A stretch of 64,000 nucleotides of DNA from Streptomyces sp. CB01201 (GTDB lineage Bacteria; Actinomycetota; Actinomycetes; Streptomycetales; Streptomycetaceae). A model generated the notes under the pieces. The model worked only from the letters and a program-made list of their open reading frames with translations, ran no database searches and had not been told where the DNA came from. Position 1 is the first letter of the stretch. Each line of letters opens with the position of its first letter. Positions 43,276 through 51,908 of the stretch are shown piece by piece. The stretch covers positions 62,969-126,968 of the forward strand of contig NZ_NNBJ01000004.1 of the NCBI RefSeq assembly GCF_002803085.1. The letters are read 5' to 3'. The position numbers and the translations under genes are program-made.

Positions 43276-43353
43276 TCGCGCAGTTCCCCGCGCCCCCAAC
43301 CCCCTTCTCGTCTGCGGGCCGTGCTCGCTTCTCGCGCAGTTCCCCGCGCCCCC
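43276..43353. repeat. two direct copies of a GC-rich REP-like element
   Basis: A 22-base core beginning TCGCGCAGTTCCCCGCG occurs at 43276-43297 and 43332-43353. The same core is found as an inverted pair at 50402-50423 and 50543-50564. Confidence 0.8.
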
Positions 43354-43430
43354 AGAAGCCTCGGTGCTGGCCGGCAGAGGCACCTTCAGCCTGTCCGGCG
43401 TTTGAGGACGAGCGCCGTTCAGGCGCGAAC

Positions 43431-43529
43431 GGGGTCTGGGGCGGAGCCCCAGGGTCGCTTCAACCCCCGGAGGGTTTAGGGAAGGGGCGGGGTGGGGGCG
43501 ATCCCGGGGTCTGGGGCGGAGCCCCAGGG
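43431..43529. repeat. 24-bp direct repeat before hutH
   Basis: Two identical 24-base copies (43431-43454 and 43506-43529) starting GGGGTCTGGGGCGGAG. Each contains a small palindrome (CTGGGGCGGAGCCCCAG). The preceding stretch (about 43390-43430, with CCGGCGTTTGAGGACGAG) is another element I recognise as common in Streptomyces intergenic DNA. Confidence 0.8.
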
Positions 43530-43564
43530 GGCCGGGGTCCGCGACCCGGAGGCACCCGGAGCTA

Positions 43565-43600
43565 GTGACACTCGGCGATTCAATCCGTAGGGTGCTGAAT
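43565..43600 (+). promoter_or_regulatory. predicted leaderless promoter of hutH
   Basis: GTGACA (43565-43570), a 17-base spacer and TAGGGT (43588-43593) end 7 bases before the ATG at 43601. No ribosome site is present, in keeping with a leaderless message. Confidence 0.65.
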
Positions 43601-45148
43601 ATGGATATGCACACTGTCGTGGTGGGGACCTCCGGCACCACCCCCGAGGACGTCATCGCCGTGGCCCGCGACAACGCGAAGGTCGAGCTCTCCGCCGAGG
43701 CGCTCGCCGCCCTCGCCCGCGCCCGCGAGATCGTCGACGCCCTGGCCGCGAAGCCCGAGCCGGTGTACGGCGTCTCCACCGGCTTCGGCGCCCTCGCCTC
43801 CCGGCACATCAGCCCCGAGCTCCGCGCCCAGCTCCAGCGCAACATCGTGCGCTCGCACGCGGCCGGCATGGGCCCGCGAGTGGAGCGCGAGGTCGTGCGC
43901 GCGCTGATGTTCCTGCGCCTGAAGACCGTCGCGTCCGGGCACACCGGGGTGCGCCCCTCCGTCGCCCAGACCATGGCCGACGTGCTGAACGCGGGCATCA
44001 CCCCCGTCGTCCACGAGTACGGCTCGCTCGGCTGCTCCGGCGACCTCGCGCCGCTGTCGCACTGCGCCCTGACGCTGATGGGCGAGGGCGACGCGGAAGG
44101 CCCGGACGGCGTCGTGAAGCCCGCGGGCGAGCTGCTCGCCGCGGCCGGCATCGAGCCCGTCGAGCTGCGCGAGAAGGAGGGCCTGGCCCTCCTCAACGGC
44201 ACCGACGGCATGCTCGGCATGCTGTGCATGGCCATCGCCGACCTGAAGAAGCTCTACACCTCCGCCGACATCACCGCGGCCCTCTCCCTCGAAGCGCTGC
44301 TCGGCACCGAGAAGGTGCTCGCGCCCGAGCTGCACGCCATCCGCCCGCACCCGGGCCAGGGCGCGTCCGCCGCCAACATGCTTGCCGTGCTGACGGGTTC
44401 GGGCCTGACGGGCCACTTCCAGGAGGAGGAGGCGCCGCGCGTCCAGGACGCGTACTCGGTGCGCTGCGCCCCCCAGGTCAACGGCGCCGGGCGCGACACC
44501 ATCGCGTACGCCCTGACCGTCGCCGAGCGCGAACTGGCCGCCGCCGTCGACAACCCGGTGGTGCTGCCCGACGGCCGCGTCGAGTCCAACGGCAACTTCC
44601 ACGGCGCCCCCGTCGCCTACGTCCTGGACTTCCTCGCCATCGCCGCCGCCGACCTCGGCTCGATCGCCGAGCGCCGCACCGACCGGCTGCTCGACAAGAA
44701 CCGCAGCCACGGGCTGCCGCCGTTCCTCGCCGACGACGCCGGTGTGGACTCCGGCCTGATGATCGCCCAGTACACCCAGGCGGCCCTGGTCAGCGAGATG
44801 AAGCGGCTCGCGGTGCCGGCCTCCGCCGACTCCATCCCGTCCTCGGCGATGCAGGAGGACCACGTCTCCATGGGCTGGTCGGCCGCGCGCAAGCTGCGCA
44901 CCTCCGTCGACAACCTGGCCCGCATCATCGCCGTCGAGATGTACGCGGCGACCCGCGGCATCGAGCTGCGCAAGGGCCTGACCCCCGCGCCCGCCTCGCA
45001 GGCGGCCATCGCCGCGGCCCGCGCGGCCGGCGTCCAGGGCCCGGGCCCCGACCGCTTCCTCGCGCCCGACCTGGCCGCCGCCGACGCCTTCGTACGCGAA
45101 GGCAAGCTGGTCGCCGCCGTGGAGACGGTGACGGGCCGCCTCGCCTGA
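43601..45148 (+). CDS. hutH: histidine ammonia-lyase
   Basis: A 515-residue lyase converting histidine to urocanate and ammonia, the first step of histidine use. Seen: EPVYGVSTGFGALASRHI (catalytic Tyr loop), the self-processing triad Cys145-Ser146-Gly147 in YGSLGCSGDLAPLSH that makes the MIO cofactor, LLNGTDGMLGM, NGAGRDTIAYALTVAE and the late SAMQEDHVSMGWSAARKLR. Streptomyces enzymes carry Cys in place of the usual Ala of the triad, as here. The start ATG 43601 (MDMHTVVVG) agrees with the S. coelicolor protein as I recall it. Stands alone without hutU or hutI. Confidence 0.95.
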   Translation: MDMHTVVVGTSGTTPEDVIAVARDNAKVELSAEALAALARAREIVDALAAKPEPVYGVSTGFGALASRHISPELRAQLQRNIVRSHAAGMGPRVEREVVRALMFLRLKTVASGHTGVRPSVAQTMADVLNAGITPVVHEYGSLGCSGDLAPLSHCALTLMGEGDAEGPDGVVKPAGELLAAAGIEPVELREKEGLALLNGTDGMLGMLCMAIADLKKLYTSADITAALSLEALLGTEKVLAPELHAIRPHPGQGASAANMLAVLTGSGLTGHFQEEEAPRVQDAYSVRCAPQVNGAGRDTIAYALTVAERELAAAVDNPVVLPDGRVESNGNFHGAPVAYVLDFLAIAAADLGSIAERRTDRLLDKNRSHGLPPFLADDAGVDSGLMIAQYTQAALVSEMKRLAVPASADSIPSSAMQEDHVSMGWSAARKLRTSVDNLARIIAVEMYAATRGIELRKGLTPAPASQAAIAAARAAGVQGPGPDRFLAPDLAAADAFVREGKLVAAVETVTGRLA

Positions 45149-45164
45149 CCCGCCACCCCCGCGA

Positions 45165-45215
45165 ACAGCGCGAGGGCCGCCCGTGATCGCGTATCCCGGG
45201 CGGCCCTCGCGCTGT
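45165..45215. terminator. strong terminator after hutH
   Basis: 19-base arms 45165-45183 and 45197-45215 pair perfectly around a 13-base loop. Confidence 0.85.
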
Positions 45216-45269
45216 GGGGCACTCCCTTACGCCGCAAGGGAGTTGGGGAGTGCCTCGATCACGTCGGCA

Positions 45270-45551
45270 TCAGCAGAGACGCGATCTGCGCACCGAATAC
45301 GTCACGAACCCCGCCCCGAGCCCCAGGAACAGCGTGCCGCCGACCAGGTAGGGGGAGGTGTTCGCGCTGCCCGTGTCGGCGAGGGCCAGCGGGCCTTCGG
45401 CGGGGGCGGGGGCGGCCCGGTACGCGGAGGGCGCGGGGGGCGTCGAAGGGTGTTGCTCGTCCGTCGCGTTGGCGGACGGAACGAACCAGAGGGCGCAGAG
45501 CAGGGTGCCGGCCGCGGTGGCGGTGAGCAGGGGACGACGAGCGACGGACAA
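45270..45551 (-). CDS. LAxTG sortase-anchored small surface protein
   Basis: A 93-residue protein: signal peptide (LLTATAAGTLLCALWFVPSA, cleavage near ANA), a short Pro/Ala-rich extracellular part, the sorting motif LADTG, a hydrophobic span (YLVGGTLFLGLGAGFVTYSV) and a basic end RRSRLC. LAxTG is the motif used by class E sortases of Streptomyces. The only start that fits is TTG 45551 with AAGGGG upstream; this is unusual but well supported by the signal peptide. The mature exposed part is only about 30 residues. Confidence 0.75.
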   Translation of the reverse strand: MSVARRPLLTATAAGTLLCALWFVPSANATDEQHPSTPPAPSAYRAAPAPAEGPLALADTGSANTSPYLVGGTLFLGLGAGFVTYSVRRSRLC

Positions 45552-45658
45552 GTGAGCGATCCCCTTGCGAGTACGTCGAATTGGCGGGATGCGCTGATGC
45601 TAGTGAAAGCAGCGGGTCGCGGGAAAGTCGAGAATGGCTTGAGCCCTACGCTCCCCGC

Positions 45659-45985
45659 ATGAGCGAAGAAGAGACATCACGGTATGTGCGCCTCCGGGTC
45701 GATTTGGTCCTGGAGATCCAGGACGCGGACGAGCTGGCGGCGGCCGCACTCGCCCGCATCGCCGAGGACCCCGCGATGCGACCCGAGGAACGTACGCATG
45801 CCGAGGCCGCGGTGCGGGAAGACGGAGCGGAGGCCCTCGCCTACCTCGTGGACCCGGTCGACCTCGTGGAGGCGCTGCCGGGCGCGGACCTGGTCCAGGC
45901 CTCCTGGAGCAGCGAGCGGGTCGGTTACGACCCCGAGGACGAGGAGTGGGACCTCGACGAGGAGGACGGCAACGACGAGGACTGA
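45659..45985 (+). CDS. small acidic protein, function unknown
   Basis: A 108-residue acidic protein: RYVRLRVDLVLEIQDADELA at the start, helical middle (MRPEERTHAEAAVREDGAEA), a hydrophobic core segment AYLVDPVDLVEALPGADLVQ and an Asp/Glu-rich end (DPEDEEWDLDEEDGNDED). The composition suggests a soluble partner protein. TACGCT (45647-45652) ends 6 bases before ATG 45659, pointing to a leaderless transcript. No family recognised. Confidence 0.65.
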   Translation: MSEEETSRYVRLRVDLVLEIQDADELAAAALARIAEDPAMRPEERTHAEAAVREDGAEALAYLVDPVDLVEALPGADLVQASWSSERVGYDPEDEEWDLDEEDGNDED

Positions 45986-46190
45986 ACGACGAGGACCGAT
46001 CGGCGACGACTGAACGGGCACGCCGGGCCGAGCGGAGTTCGTGGTGGGACGGAACGCCTTGTGGCGATCTTGTCCGTCCCGCCCCGACCCGTCCTCGGAC
46101 GCGTGGTGTGCCCCACATTCACCCCCGCTGCGGAACCGGAACGAGCAGTCTGATGTTCTAGACGTGATGACTTGCGGGGGGACGGCAACG

Positions 46191-47459
46191 ATGGAGAAGC
46201 GTGTGAAGACGGAGAGTAAGCGGCGCAAGCAGGGTCTCGCGGCGGCGTGCGCGGTGCTCGGCGGCGTACTGGTCCTTTCTGCCTGCAACGGTGGCGGCGA
46301 CAAGGGTGCCAAGGCCGACAGCTCGTCATCGGCGCAGGCCGCGGCCGACAAGGCCGCCGAGAAGGACACCTCGGACGCCAAGATCACCATCCTGCCCAAG
46401 AACGGCGCCGACAACGTCGGCATCAACAGCGACACCAAGGTCACCGTCGCCGACGGCAAGCTGACCGAGGTGACGCTGACCTCGGCCGACGGCACCAAGG
46501 TCGACGGCAAGATATCCGCCGACGGCCTGAGCTGGGCGCCCGCCAAGGCCCTGAAGCGTTCCACCTCGTACAAGATCACGGCGACGGCGGCGGACGCGAA
46601 GTCGCGCCAGGCGCACGAGAACGCCTCCTTCAGCACCGTCTCCCCGAAGAACAGCTTCATAGGCAACTTCACGCCCGAGGACGGCTCGACCGTCGGTGTC
46701 GGTATGCCGGTGTCGATCAACTTCGACAAGGCGATCACCAACAAGAAGGGCGTGCAGGCCAAGATCACCGTCTCCTCCAGCTCCGGCCAGGAGGTCGTCG
46801 GCCACTGGTTCGGCTCGCAGCGTCTCGACTTCCGGCCGCAGGACTACTGGAAGGAGAACTCGACCGTCACCATGAAGATGGATCTGGACGGCGTCGAGGC
46901 CTCCAACGGGATCACCGGTGTCCAGGAGAAGACGGTCACCTTCAAGATCGGCCGCAACCAGGTCTCCACCGTGGACGCGAACACCCACACCATGACCGTC
47001 ACCCAGGACGGCAAGACCGTGAAGACCATCCCGATCTCCGCGGGCTCCCCCGAACACCCCACGTACAACGGCCAGATGGTGATCTCCGAGAAGTACAAGG
47101 AGACCCGGATGAACGGTGCGACGGTCGGCTTCACCGACGACGACGGCAAGGGCGAGTACGACATCAAGGACGTGCCGCACGCCATGCGCCTGTCCGCGTC
47201 CGGCACCTTCATCCACGGCAACTACTGGGGCGCCAAGTCCATCTTCGGCAGCGCCAACACCAGCCACGGCTGCGTCGGCCTGTCCGACACCAAGGGTGCC
47301 AACGACGACGGCACCACGGCCGCCTGGTTCTACGACCACTCCATCACCGGTGACGTCGTGGTCATCAAGAACTCGCACGACAAGACGATCCAGCCGGACA
47401 ACGGCCTCAACGGCTGGAACATGAGCTGGGACCAGTGGAAGGCCGGCTCCGCCGTCTGA
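46191..47459 (+). CDS. lipoprotein L,D-transpeptidase with Ig-like domains
   Basis: A 422-residue exported lipoprotein. The signal peptide ends at the lipobox LSAC (Cys near residue 33 from ATG 46191). A Ser/Ala/Lys linker and two Ig-like (Big) modules follow (about 60-270; VTLTSADGTKVDGKIS, FTPEDGSTVGVGMPVSINFD), then the YkuD domain (about 275-400) with the catalytic block FIHGNYWG...TSHGCVGLSD (His and Cys). It forms 3-3 cross-links in peptidoglycan. ATG 46191 has a GGGGGGA site; ATG 46167 and GTG 46203 are alternatives. Confidence 0.92.
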   Translation: MEKRVKTESKRRKQGLAAACAVLGGVLVLSACNGGGDKGAKADSSSSAQAAADKAAEKDTSDAKITILPKNGADNVGINSDTKVTVADGKLTEVTLTSADGTKVDGKISADGLSWAPAKALKRSTSYKITATAADAKSRQAHENASFSTVSPKNSFIGNFTPEDGSTVGVGMPVSINFDKAITNKKGVQAKITVSSSSGQEVVGHWFGSQRLDFRPQDYWKENSTVTMKMDLDGVEASNGITGVQEKTVTFKIGRNQVSTVDANTHTMTVTQDGKTVKTIPISAGSPEHPTYNGQMVISEKYKETRMNGATVGFTDDDGKGEYDIKDVPHAMRLSASGTFIHGNYWGAKSIFGSANTSHGCVGLSDTKGANDDGTTAAWFYDHSITGDVVVIKNSHDKTIQPDNGLNGWNMSWDQWKAGSAV

Positions 47460-47481
47460 CCGCTCCGGCACCTGCTCGGCT

Positions 47482-47503
47482 CGGGGGCCCTTCGGGGCCC
47501 CCG
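47482..47503. terminator. bidirectional terminator with TTCG loop
   Basis: CGGGGGCCC and GGGCCCCCG form a 9-bp perfect stem closed by a TTCG tetraloop, between convergent genes. Confidence 0.8.
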
Positions 47504-47513
47504 CGGCTGTTCC

Positions 47514-48371
47514 TCAGGCCGTCCGGGCCGGCTGGTCGGCGCTCCAACTGCCCAGCAGCCGCAGCGACTCCTGCGACGCGGAACCCGGCTCCGCGTGGTA
47601 GGTGACCAGGGACAGGTCGTGCGCGTCCGGCAGCTTCAGCGTCTCGTACGCCAGCGTCAGCTCGCCCACCACCGGGTGGCGCAGCCGCTTGACGCCATGG
47701 CCCTTGTCGGCGACCGTGTGGGCCGCCCACATCGTGCGGAACTCCTCGCTCTTGACCGACAACTCGCCGATCAAGGACGTCAGTTGGGGGTCGTCCGGAT
47801 AGCATCCGGCACCCAGCCGCAGCACGCTCACCATGTCGACGGCCTTGCTGTGCCAGTCCACGTACAGCGAGCGCGACGCCGGATCGAGGAACACCTGGCG
47901 CGCCAAGTTCCTTTCCTGCGGCGGCAGTTGGGACATGTCGCCGAACAGGGCCGCAGCCATCCGGTTCCAGCCCAGGATGTCCAGGCGCGGGCCCACGATG
48001 TAGGCGGGCACGCCCTCCATGGCGTCGATCAGCTGCTGGAGCGCCGGGCGCACCTGGTGGGGCTTGCAGGCCGCGGCACGCTTCTTCTTCGCCTTGCCCT
48101 TCGCCACGTGGGTGAGGTGGTTCTGCTCGGTCTCGCTCAGGCGCAGCACCCGCCCGATCGCCTCCAGGACCTCCACCGAGACGTTCTGCGCGTTGCCCTG
48201 CTCCAGGCGCGTGTAGTACGCCACCGACACCCCGGCCAGCTGCGCCAGCTCCTCCCGGCGCAGCCCCGGCACCCGGCGGTGGCGCCCGTGGTCGGGCAGC
48301 CCCACGTCCTCCGGCTTCAGCCGGGCCCGGCGGGAGCGGAGGAATTCACTGAGTTCGGCGCGCTGGTCCAT
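47514..48371 (-). CDS. XRE helix-turn-helix regulator with MmyB-like ligand domain
   Basis: A 285-residue regulator: a helix-turn-helix at about residues 7-75 (LSEFLRSRRARLKPEDVGLP, VPGLRREELAQLAGVSVAYY, TRLEQGNAQNVSVEVLEAIG) and the MmyB-type ligand-binding domain (LQQLIDAMEGVPAYIVGPRL, ILGWNRMAAALFGDMS, LTLAYETLKLPDAHDLSLVT). Many members sit divergent from a dehydrogenase or oxidoreductase they control; here the neighbour is a zinc alcohol dehydrogenase 160 bases away. ATG 48371 matches the family start. Confidence 0.9.
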   Translation of the reverse strand: MDQRAELSEFLRSRRARLKPEDVGLPDHGRHRRVPGLRREELAQLAGVSVAYYTRLEQGNAQNVSVEVLEAIGRVLRLSETEQNHLTHVAKGKAKKKRAAACKPHQVRPALQQLIDAMEGVPAYIVGPRLDILGWNRMAAALFGDMSQLPPQERNLARQVFLDPASRSLYVDWHSKAVDMVSVLRLGAGCYPDDPQLTSLIGELSVKSEEFRTMWAAHTVADKGHGVKRLRHPVVGELTLAYETLKLPDAHDLSLVTYHAEPGSASQESLRLLGSWSADQPARTA

Positions 48372-48531
48372 GACACCCCAGTATCCGCGCCCGGAGGTGT
48401 GGGCGTACGACCAGAAGCCTGACCCTGCCAGTAGTACGCACGCTGGTCGTAGGCAGAACAGGGGCCTGGGTGGCCGGCGGAAACTCGGGCAGGCTGGACC
48501 GCGTACCCCAAAGATCTGAGGAGACCGGCAC

Positions 48532-49569
48532 ATGACCACCGTCGCCGCCTACGCCGCCCCCGCCGCCAAGGCCCCCCTGGAGCGCACCACCATCGAGCGC
48601 CGTCCGGTGGGCCCGAACGACGTGCTCATCGACATCAAGTACGCCGGTATCTGCCACTCCGACATCCACCAGGCGAACGAGGGCTGGGGCGAGGCCATCT
48701 TCCCGATGGTGCCCGGCCACGAGATAGCCGGTGTGATCACCGAGGTCGGCTCGGACGTCACCAGGTTCAAGGTCGGCGACCGCGCGGGCGTCGGCTGCTT
48801 CGTCGACTCCTGTGGGAAGTGCGAGGCCTGCCGCTCCGGGCAGAACCAGTTCTGCGAGGACGGCGTCTCCACGTACAACGCCATCGGCCGGGACGGCAAG
48901 CCCGCCTACGGCGGATACTCCACGCACATCGTCGTGGACGCGGACCACACCCTGCGCATCCCCGACAGCATCCCGCTGGACGTCGCGGCCCCGCTGCTGT
49001 GCGCCGGCATCACCCTGTACTCGCCGCTCAAGCGCTGGCAGGCGGGCCCCGGCAAGAAGGTCGCCATCCTCGGGCTCGGCGGCCTCGGCCACATGGGCGT
49101 CAAGATCGCGCACGCGATGGGTGCCGAGGTGACCGTGCTCAGCCAGACGCTGCGCAAGAAGGACGACGGCCTCAAGCTGGGCGCCGACCACTACTACGCG
49201 ACCAGCGACGAGGACACCTTCCAGCAGCTCGCGGGCTCCCTCGACCTGATCGTCTCCACCGTGTCCGCCCCGCTGGACCTGGGCGCGTACCTCTCGCTCC
49301 TGAAGGCCGGCGGCGCGTTCGTGAACGTGGGCGCCCCCGAGGAGCCGAACTCGCTCAACATGTTCGGCCTCATCGGCGGCAACAAGATCCTGGCCGGCTC
49401 GATGATCGGCAGCATCGACGAGACCCAGGAGATGCTCGACTTCTGCGCCGAGCACAACCTGGGCGCCGAGATCGAGCTGATCCGCGCGGACCAGATCAAC
49501 GAGGCGTACGCGCGGGTGCTGGCCAGCGATGTCCGCTACCGGTTCGTGATCGACACGGCAACGATCTGA
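48532..49569 (+). CDS. zinc-dependent NAD(P) alcohol dehydrogenase (YahK/CAD-like)
   Basis: A 345-residue medium-chain dehydrogenase: the catalytic-zinc residues in [15 protein letters not shown] and [10 protein letters not shown], the structural-zinc loop with four Cys ([15 protein letters not shown]), the Rossmann motif [20 protein letters not shown], and [20 protein letters not shown] at the end. It matches the broad aldehyde-reductase/cinnamyl-alcohol-dehydrogenase group. Divergent from the HTH regulator at 47514-48371, which probably responds to its substrate. RBS GAGGAG before ATG 48532. Confidence 0.93.
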   Translation: MTTVAAYAAPAAKAPLERTTIERRPVGPNDVLIDIKYAGICHSDIHQANEGWGEAIFPMVPGHEIAGVITEVGSDVTRFKVGDRAGVGCFVDSCGKCEACRSGQNQFCEDGVSTYNAIGRDGKPAYGGYSTHIVVDADHTLRIPDSIPLDVAAPLLCAGITLYSPLKRWQAGPGKKVAILGLGGLGHMGVKIAHAMGAEVTVLSQTLRKKDDGLKLGADHYYATSDEDTFQQLAGSLDLIVSTVSAPLDLGAYLSLLKAGGAFVNVGAPEEPNSLNMFGLIGGNKILAGSMIGSIDETQEMLDFCAEHNLGAEIELIRADQINEAYARVLASDVRYRFVIDTATI

Positions 49570-49649
49570 CCGCACGAACCCGGACCCCGATCCGGGCCCT
49601 GCCCCCCGGCACGTCCGGGCTCCGCCCCGGCCAGTCCGGGCATTGATCA

Positions 49650-49683
49650 CGGCCCCGGAGGCACCCCCCTGCCTCCGGGGCCG
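49650..49683 (+). terminator. terminator after alcohol dehydrogenase
   Basis: 14-base perfect arms (49650-49663 and 49670-49683) around a six-C loop. Confidence 0.8.
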
Positions 49684-49796
49684 TTCGCGTGCCCGGTCCG
49701 CCCGCCCCCCCATTACCTCTGGGGTAATCGACCCGGCCCGGCGGCCCTGGACATGATCGGACCGTTCGTACGGAGGAGCGTCACCAGGAGGACACC

Positions 49797-50144
49797 ATGA
49801 CCGCGTACGCCATCGGCAACCTGCGCCCGCCGGCCCGCCCGCACGAGGAGGTCTTCACCTACATGGAGCGCATCCAGCCCACCCTGGACCCCTTCGACGG
49901 CCGTTTCCTGGTGCACAACGCACCGCTGGAGGTACGCGAGGGCGAATGGCCCGAGGCGCTGGTCATCATCGGCTTCCCGACCATCGAGAAGGCCAGGGCC
50001 TGGTACGACTCGCCCGCCTACCAGGCCCTGATCCCCCTGCGTGCCGACCACATCCCGGGCGATGTGGTCCTGGTCGACGGGGTCGGCCCGGACTACGACC
50101 CGGGACGGACGGCGGCGGCACTGCGGTCATCGGCTGCCGGATAG
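49797..50144 (+). CDS. DUF1330 family protein
   Basis: A 115-residue ferredoxin-like-fold protein: TAYAIGNLRPPARPHEEVFT, the core VLIIGFP-type strand (EALVIIGFPTIEKARAWYDS), YQALIPLRADHIPGDVVLVD. The A.vIiefPs.e.A.aWy.S..Y..l pattern defines DUF1330, small proteins of unknown function often near monooxygenases or detoxifying enzymes. ATG 49797 has AGGAGG upstream. It overlaps the weak antisense ORF at 50093. Confidence 0.85.
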   Translation: MTAYAIGNLRPPARPHEEVFTYMERIQPTLDPFDGRFLVHNAPLEVREGEWPEALVIIGFPTIEKARAWYDSPAYQALIPLRADHIPGDVVLVDGVGPDYDPGRTAAALRSSAAG

Positions 50145-50272
50145 ACCCGCTCGGCAGGCAACAGGGCCCGGGCGGCGTCGAGTTGGCCGTCCCGTACGAG
50201 CGCGTGGACGCGGTGTGCGAGTGGGGTCACATCGCGGATCCCGACGATCCACTCGTCCGCGTACCGCCGCAC
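50093..50272 (-). CDS. possible 59-residue protein or gene remnant
   Basis: From GTG 50272 the frame encodes YADEWIVGIRDVTPLAHRVH, then ALVRDGQLDAARALLPAERV, a helical, plausible coding sequence with GGGAG upstream. Its end overlaps the DUF1330 gene by 52 bases on the opposite strand. I recognise no family. It may be a real small gene or the decayed end of a longer one cut by the repeat elements upstream. Confidence 0.3.
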   Translation of the reverse strand: MRRYADEWIVGIRDVTPLAHRVHALVRDGQLDAARALLPAERVYPAADDRSAAAVRPGS

Positions 50273-50401
50273 CGCGCTTCGACTCCCGCCGCGTCCGCGC
50301 CCCCAATGGCTGGGTGGCGGGGGCTGGTGGCATGTGCCGATCCGCCGCTTCGGCACGACTGTCCGGGGCGCTGTGGGGGCGGGTCCCGCACCAACCCCGT
50401 T

Positions 50402-50564
50402 AGGGGCGCGGGGAACTGCGCGACCAGCCCCGCACGGTCCGCGGCTGAACTCGCATACGCGGGAGCGGTGGTTTTCGGCTCGCACAGGCGTAGGGGGTGC
50501 TTCCGCATGACGTGAGTTCGGGTGCGGCTCCGTCGGGGGCCGTTCGCGCAGTTCCCCGCGCCCC
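50402..50564. repeat. inverted pair of 22-bp REP-like elements
   Basis: AGGGGCGCGGGGAACTGCG (start of 50402-50423) is the reverse complement of the element at 50543-50564 over 22 bases, separated by 119 bases. The region 50273-50674 otherwise shows no gene that I can support. Confidence 0.8.
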
Positions 50565-50674
50565 TGCCGGGGCTGGGGTGGGCCTCCCCTGCGTGCTCTG
50601 GCAGGACCGCTGCGGCTAGCGAATATCGGCGGCCCTGTCGCCCCGGGGGAGCAGGGCCGGGGCGGCGGGCGGGG

Positions 50675-50881
50675 CTAGTGGCGCCGGGTGCGGCCCGGAT
50701 GGGGATGGTGGCGGATCTCCACATCCGCGTCCGTGGCCGCCGAGAAGTCCCCCCGCCCGCGTGCGGCCCGCCGCCGTACCGCCATCTCCGCACACACCGC
50801 GCACCCGGGCGCGGGTTTCGGCGGCGCGTGCGGAAGCCTCAGGTGCACGGGTCCCCCCATGGTCGTCCTCGGATCGCTCAC
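50675..50881 (-). CDS. small conserved Streptomyces protein, function unknown
   Basis: A 68-residue protein from GTG 50881: VHLRLPHAPPKPAPGCAVCA with a CxxC pair, EMAVRRRAARGRGDFSAATD and ADVEIRHHPH. The pattern P.pGC.vCaal...ra.A.a.GD.s.atD.nv.ir.H recurs, from memory, in small actinomycete proteins near regulators. The CxxC with the His-rich end could bind metal. ATG 50860 is an alternative start. Confidence 0.5.
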   Translation of the reverse strand: MSDPRTTMGGPVHLRLPHAPPKPAPGCAVCAEMAVRRRAARGRGDFSAATDADVEIRHHPHPGRTRRH

Positions 50882-51032
50882 GCCTACCGCCCATCCGCCC
50901 GAACAGCTCGTACCCGAGCCATTCACCCCGACGACCGGCCCGCCCGCGACCGCCCGACCCCCTTCGCCGCACAACGTCACCCGTCCACGCGGCCGGGCTA
51001 CTCCAGGAAGGGCAACCGGGGGCAGCAGGAAA

Positions 51033-51063
51033 GCGGGGCACCGGCGTCATGCCGGTGCCCCGC
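51033..51063. terminator. terminator after msrA
   Basis: 13-base perfect arms (51033-51045 and 51051-51063) around GTCAT, 20 bases beyond the msrA stop on the minus strand. Confidence 0.8.
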
Positions 51064-51083
51064 AGTCGCTTCGGAGGGCGTCC

Positions 51084-51749
51084 TCAGCCCTCGGCCCTGG
51101 CCACACCGATCGGGCAGGAGACCCCCGTGCCCCCGATCCCGCAGTACCCGGCCGGGTTCTTGTCCAGGTACTGCTGGTGATACGGCTCGGCGGCGTAGAA
51201 CGTGCGGCCCTGCGCGGGGAGGAGTTCCGTGGTGATCGTGCCGTAGCCCGAGCCCGTCAGGACCTTCTGGTAGGACGCGCGGGAGGCCTGGGCGGTGGCT
51301 TCCTGGGCGGGGGTGTGGGTGTAGATCGCGGAGCGGTACTGGGTGCCCACGTCGTTGCCCTGGCGGAAGCCCTGGGTCGGGTCGTGGTTCTCCCAGAACA
51401 CCTTCAGGAGCTGCTCGTACGAGACGAGGGCGGGGTCGTAGACCACGCGCACCGCCTCGGTGTGGCCGGTCAGGCCCGAGCAGACCTCGTCGTACGCGGG
51501 GTTCACCGTGCTGCCGCCCTGGTAGCCGACCAGGGTCGTCCAGACGCCCGGCGTCTGCCAGAACTTGCGCTCGGCGCCCCAGAAGCAGCCCATGCCGAAG
51601 TCCGCGACCTCCAGGCCCGCCGGGTAGGGGCCGGCCAGCGGGTTGCCGAGGACCGTGTGCCGCGAGGGCAGGGTGAATTCGGGCTCCGGGCGTCCCTTGA
51701 GGGCCTGCTCGGGGGTGGGCAGCTCGGGCGTGCGGCGGCCGAAGATCAT
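51084..51749 (-). CDS. msrA: peptide-methionine (S)-S-oxide reductase
   Basis: A 221-residue MsrA: the active site [14 protein letters not shown] with catalytic Cys55, [54 protein letters not shown], and a C-terminal [20 protein letters not shown] with two Cys that serve for regeneration. It repairs oxidised methionine in proteins. The N-terminal extension of about 40 residues is usual in actinobacteria. Confidence 0.95.
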   Translation of the reverse strand: MIFGRRTPELPTPEQALKGRPEPEFTLPSRHTVLGNPLAGPYPAGLEVADFGMGCFWGAERKFWQTPGVWTTLVGYQGGSTVNPAYDEVCSGLTGHTEAVRVVYDPALVSYEQLLKVFWENHDPTQGFRQGNDVGTQYRSAIYTHTPAQEATAQASRASYQKVLTGSGYGTITTELLPAQGRTFYAAEPYHQQYLDKNPAGYCGIGGTGVSCPIGVARAEG

Positions 51750-51908
51750 CGGGGGCTCCTCGGAAAGATTGGTTGCCCAGGGGTAACGCGCCGGGCCGCC
51801 CGGAGATTCCGGGGCCCGGGGGTGGGTGCGGGCCCGAATCCCGAATGCGGGTGCGGGTGCGCGCGGGCCGGGCGTCGGCGCGGTAGCAGTAGGGGAGCTA
51901 CGGGGCCG

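Noticed and set aside
50402..50564. Insertion sequence ends
   Set aside because: The inverted copies enclose only 119 bases with no transposase and I see no target-site duplication. The same 22-mer also occurs as direct repeats elsewhere in the window.
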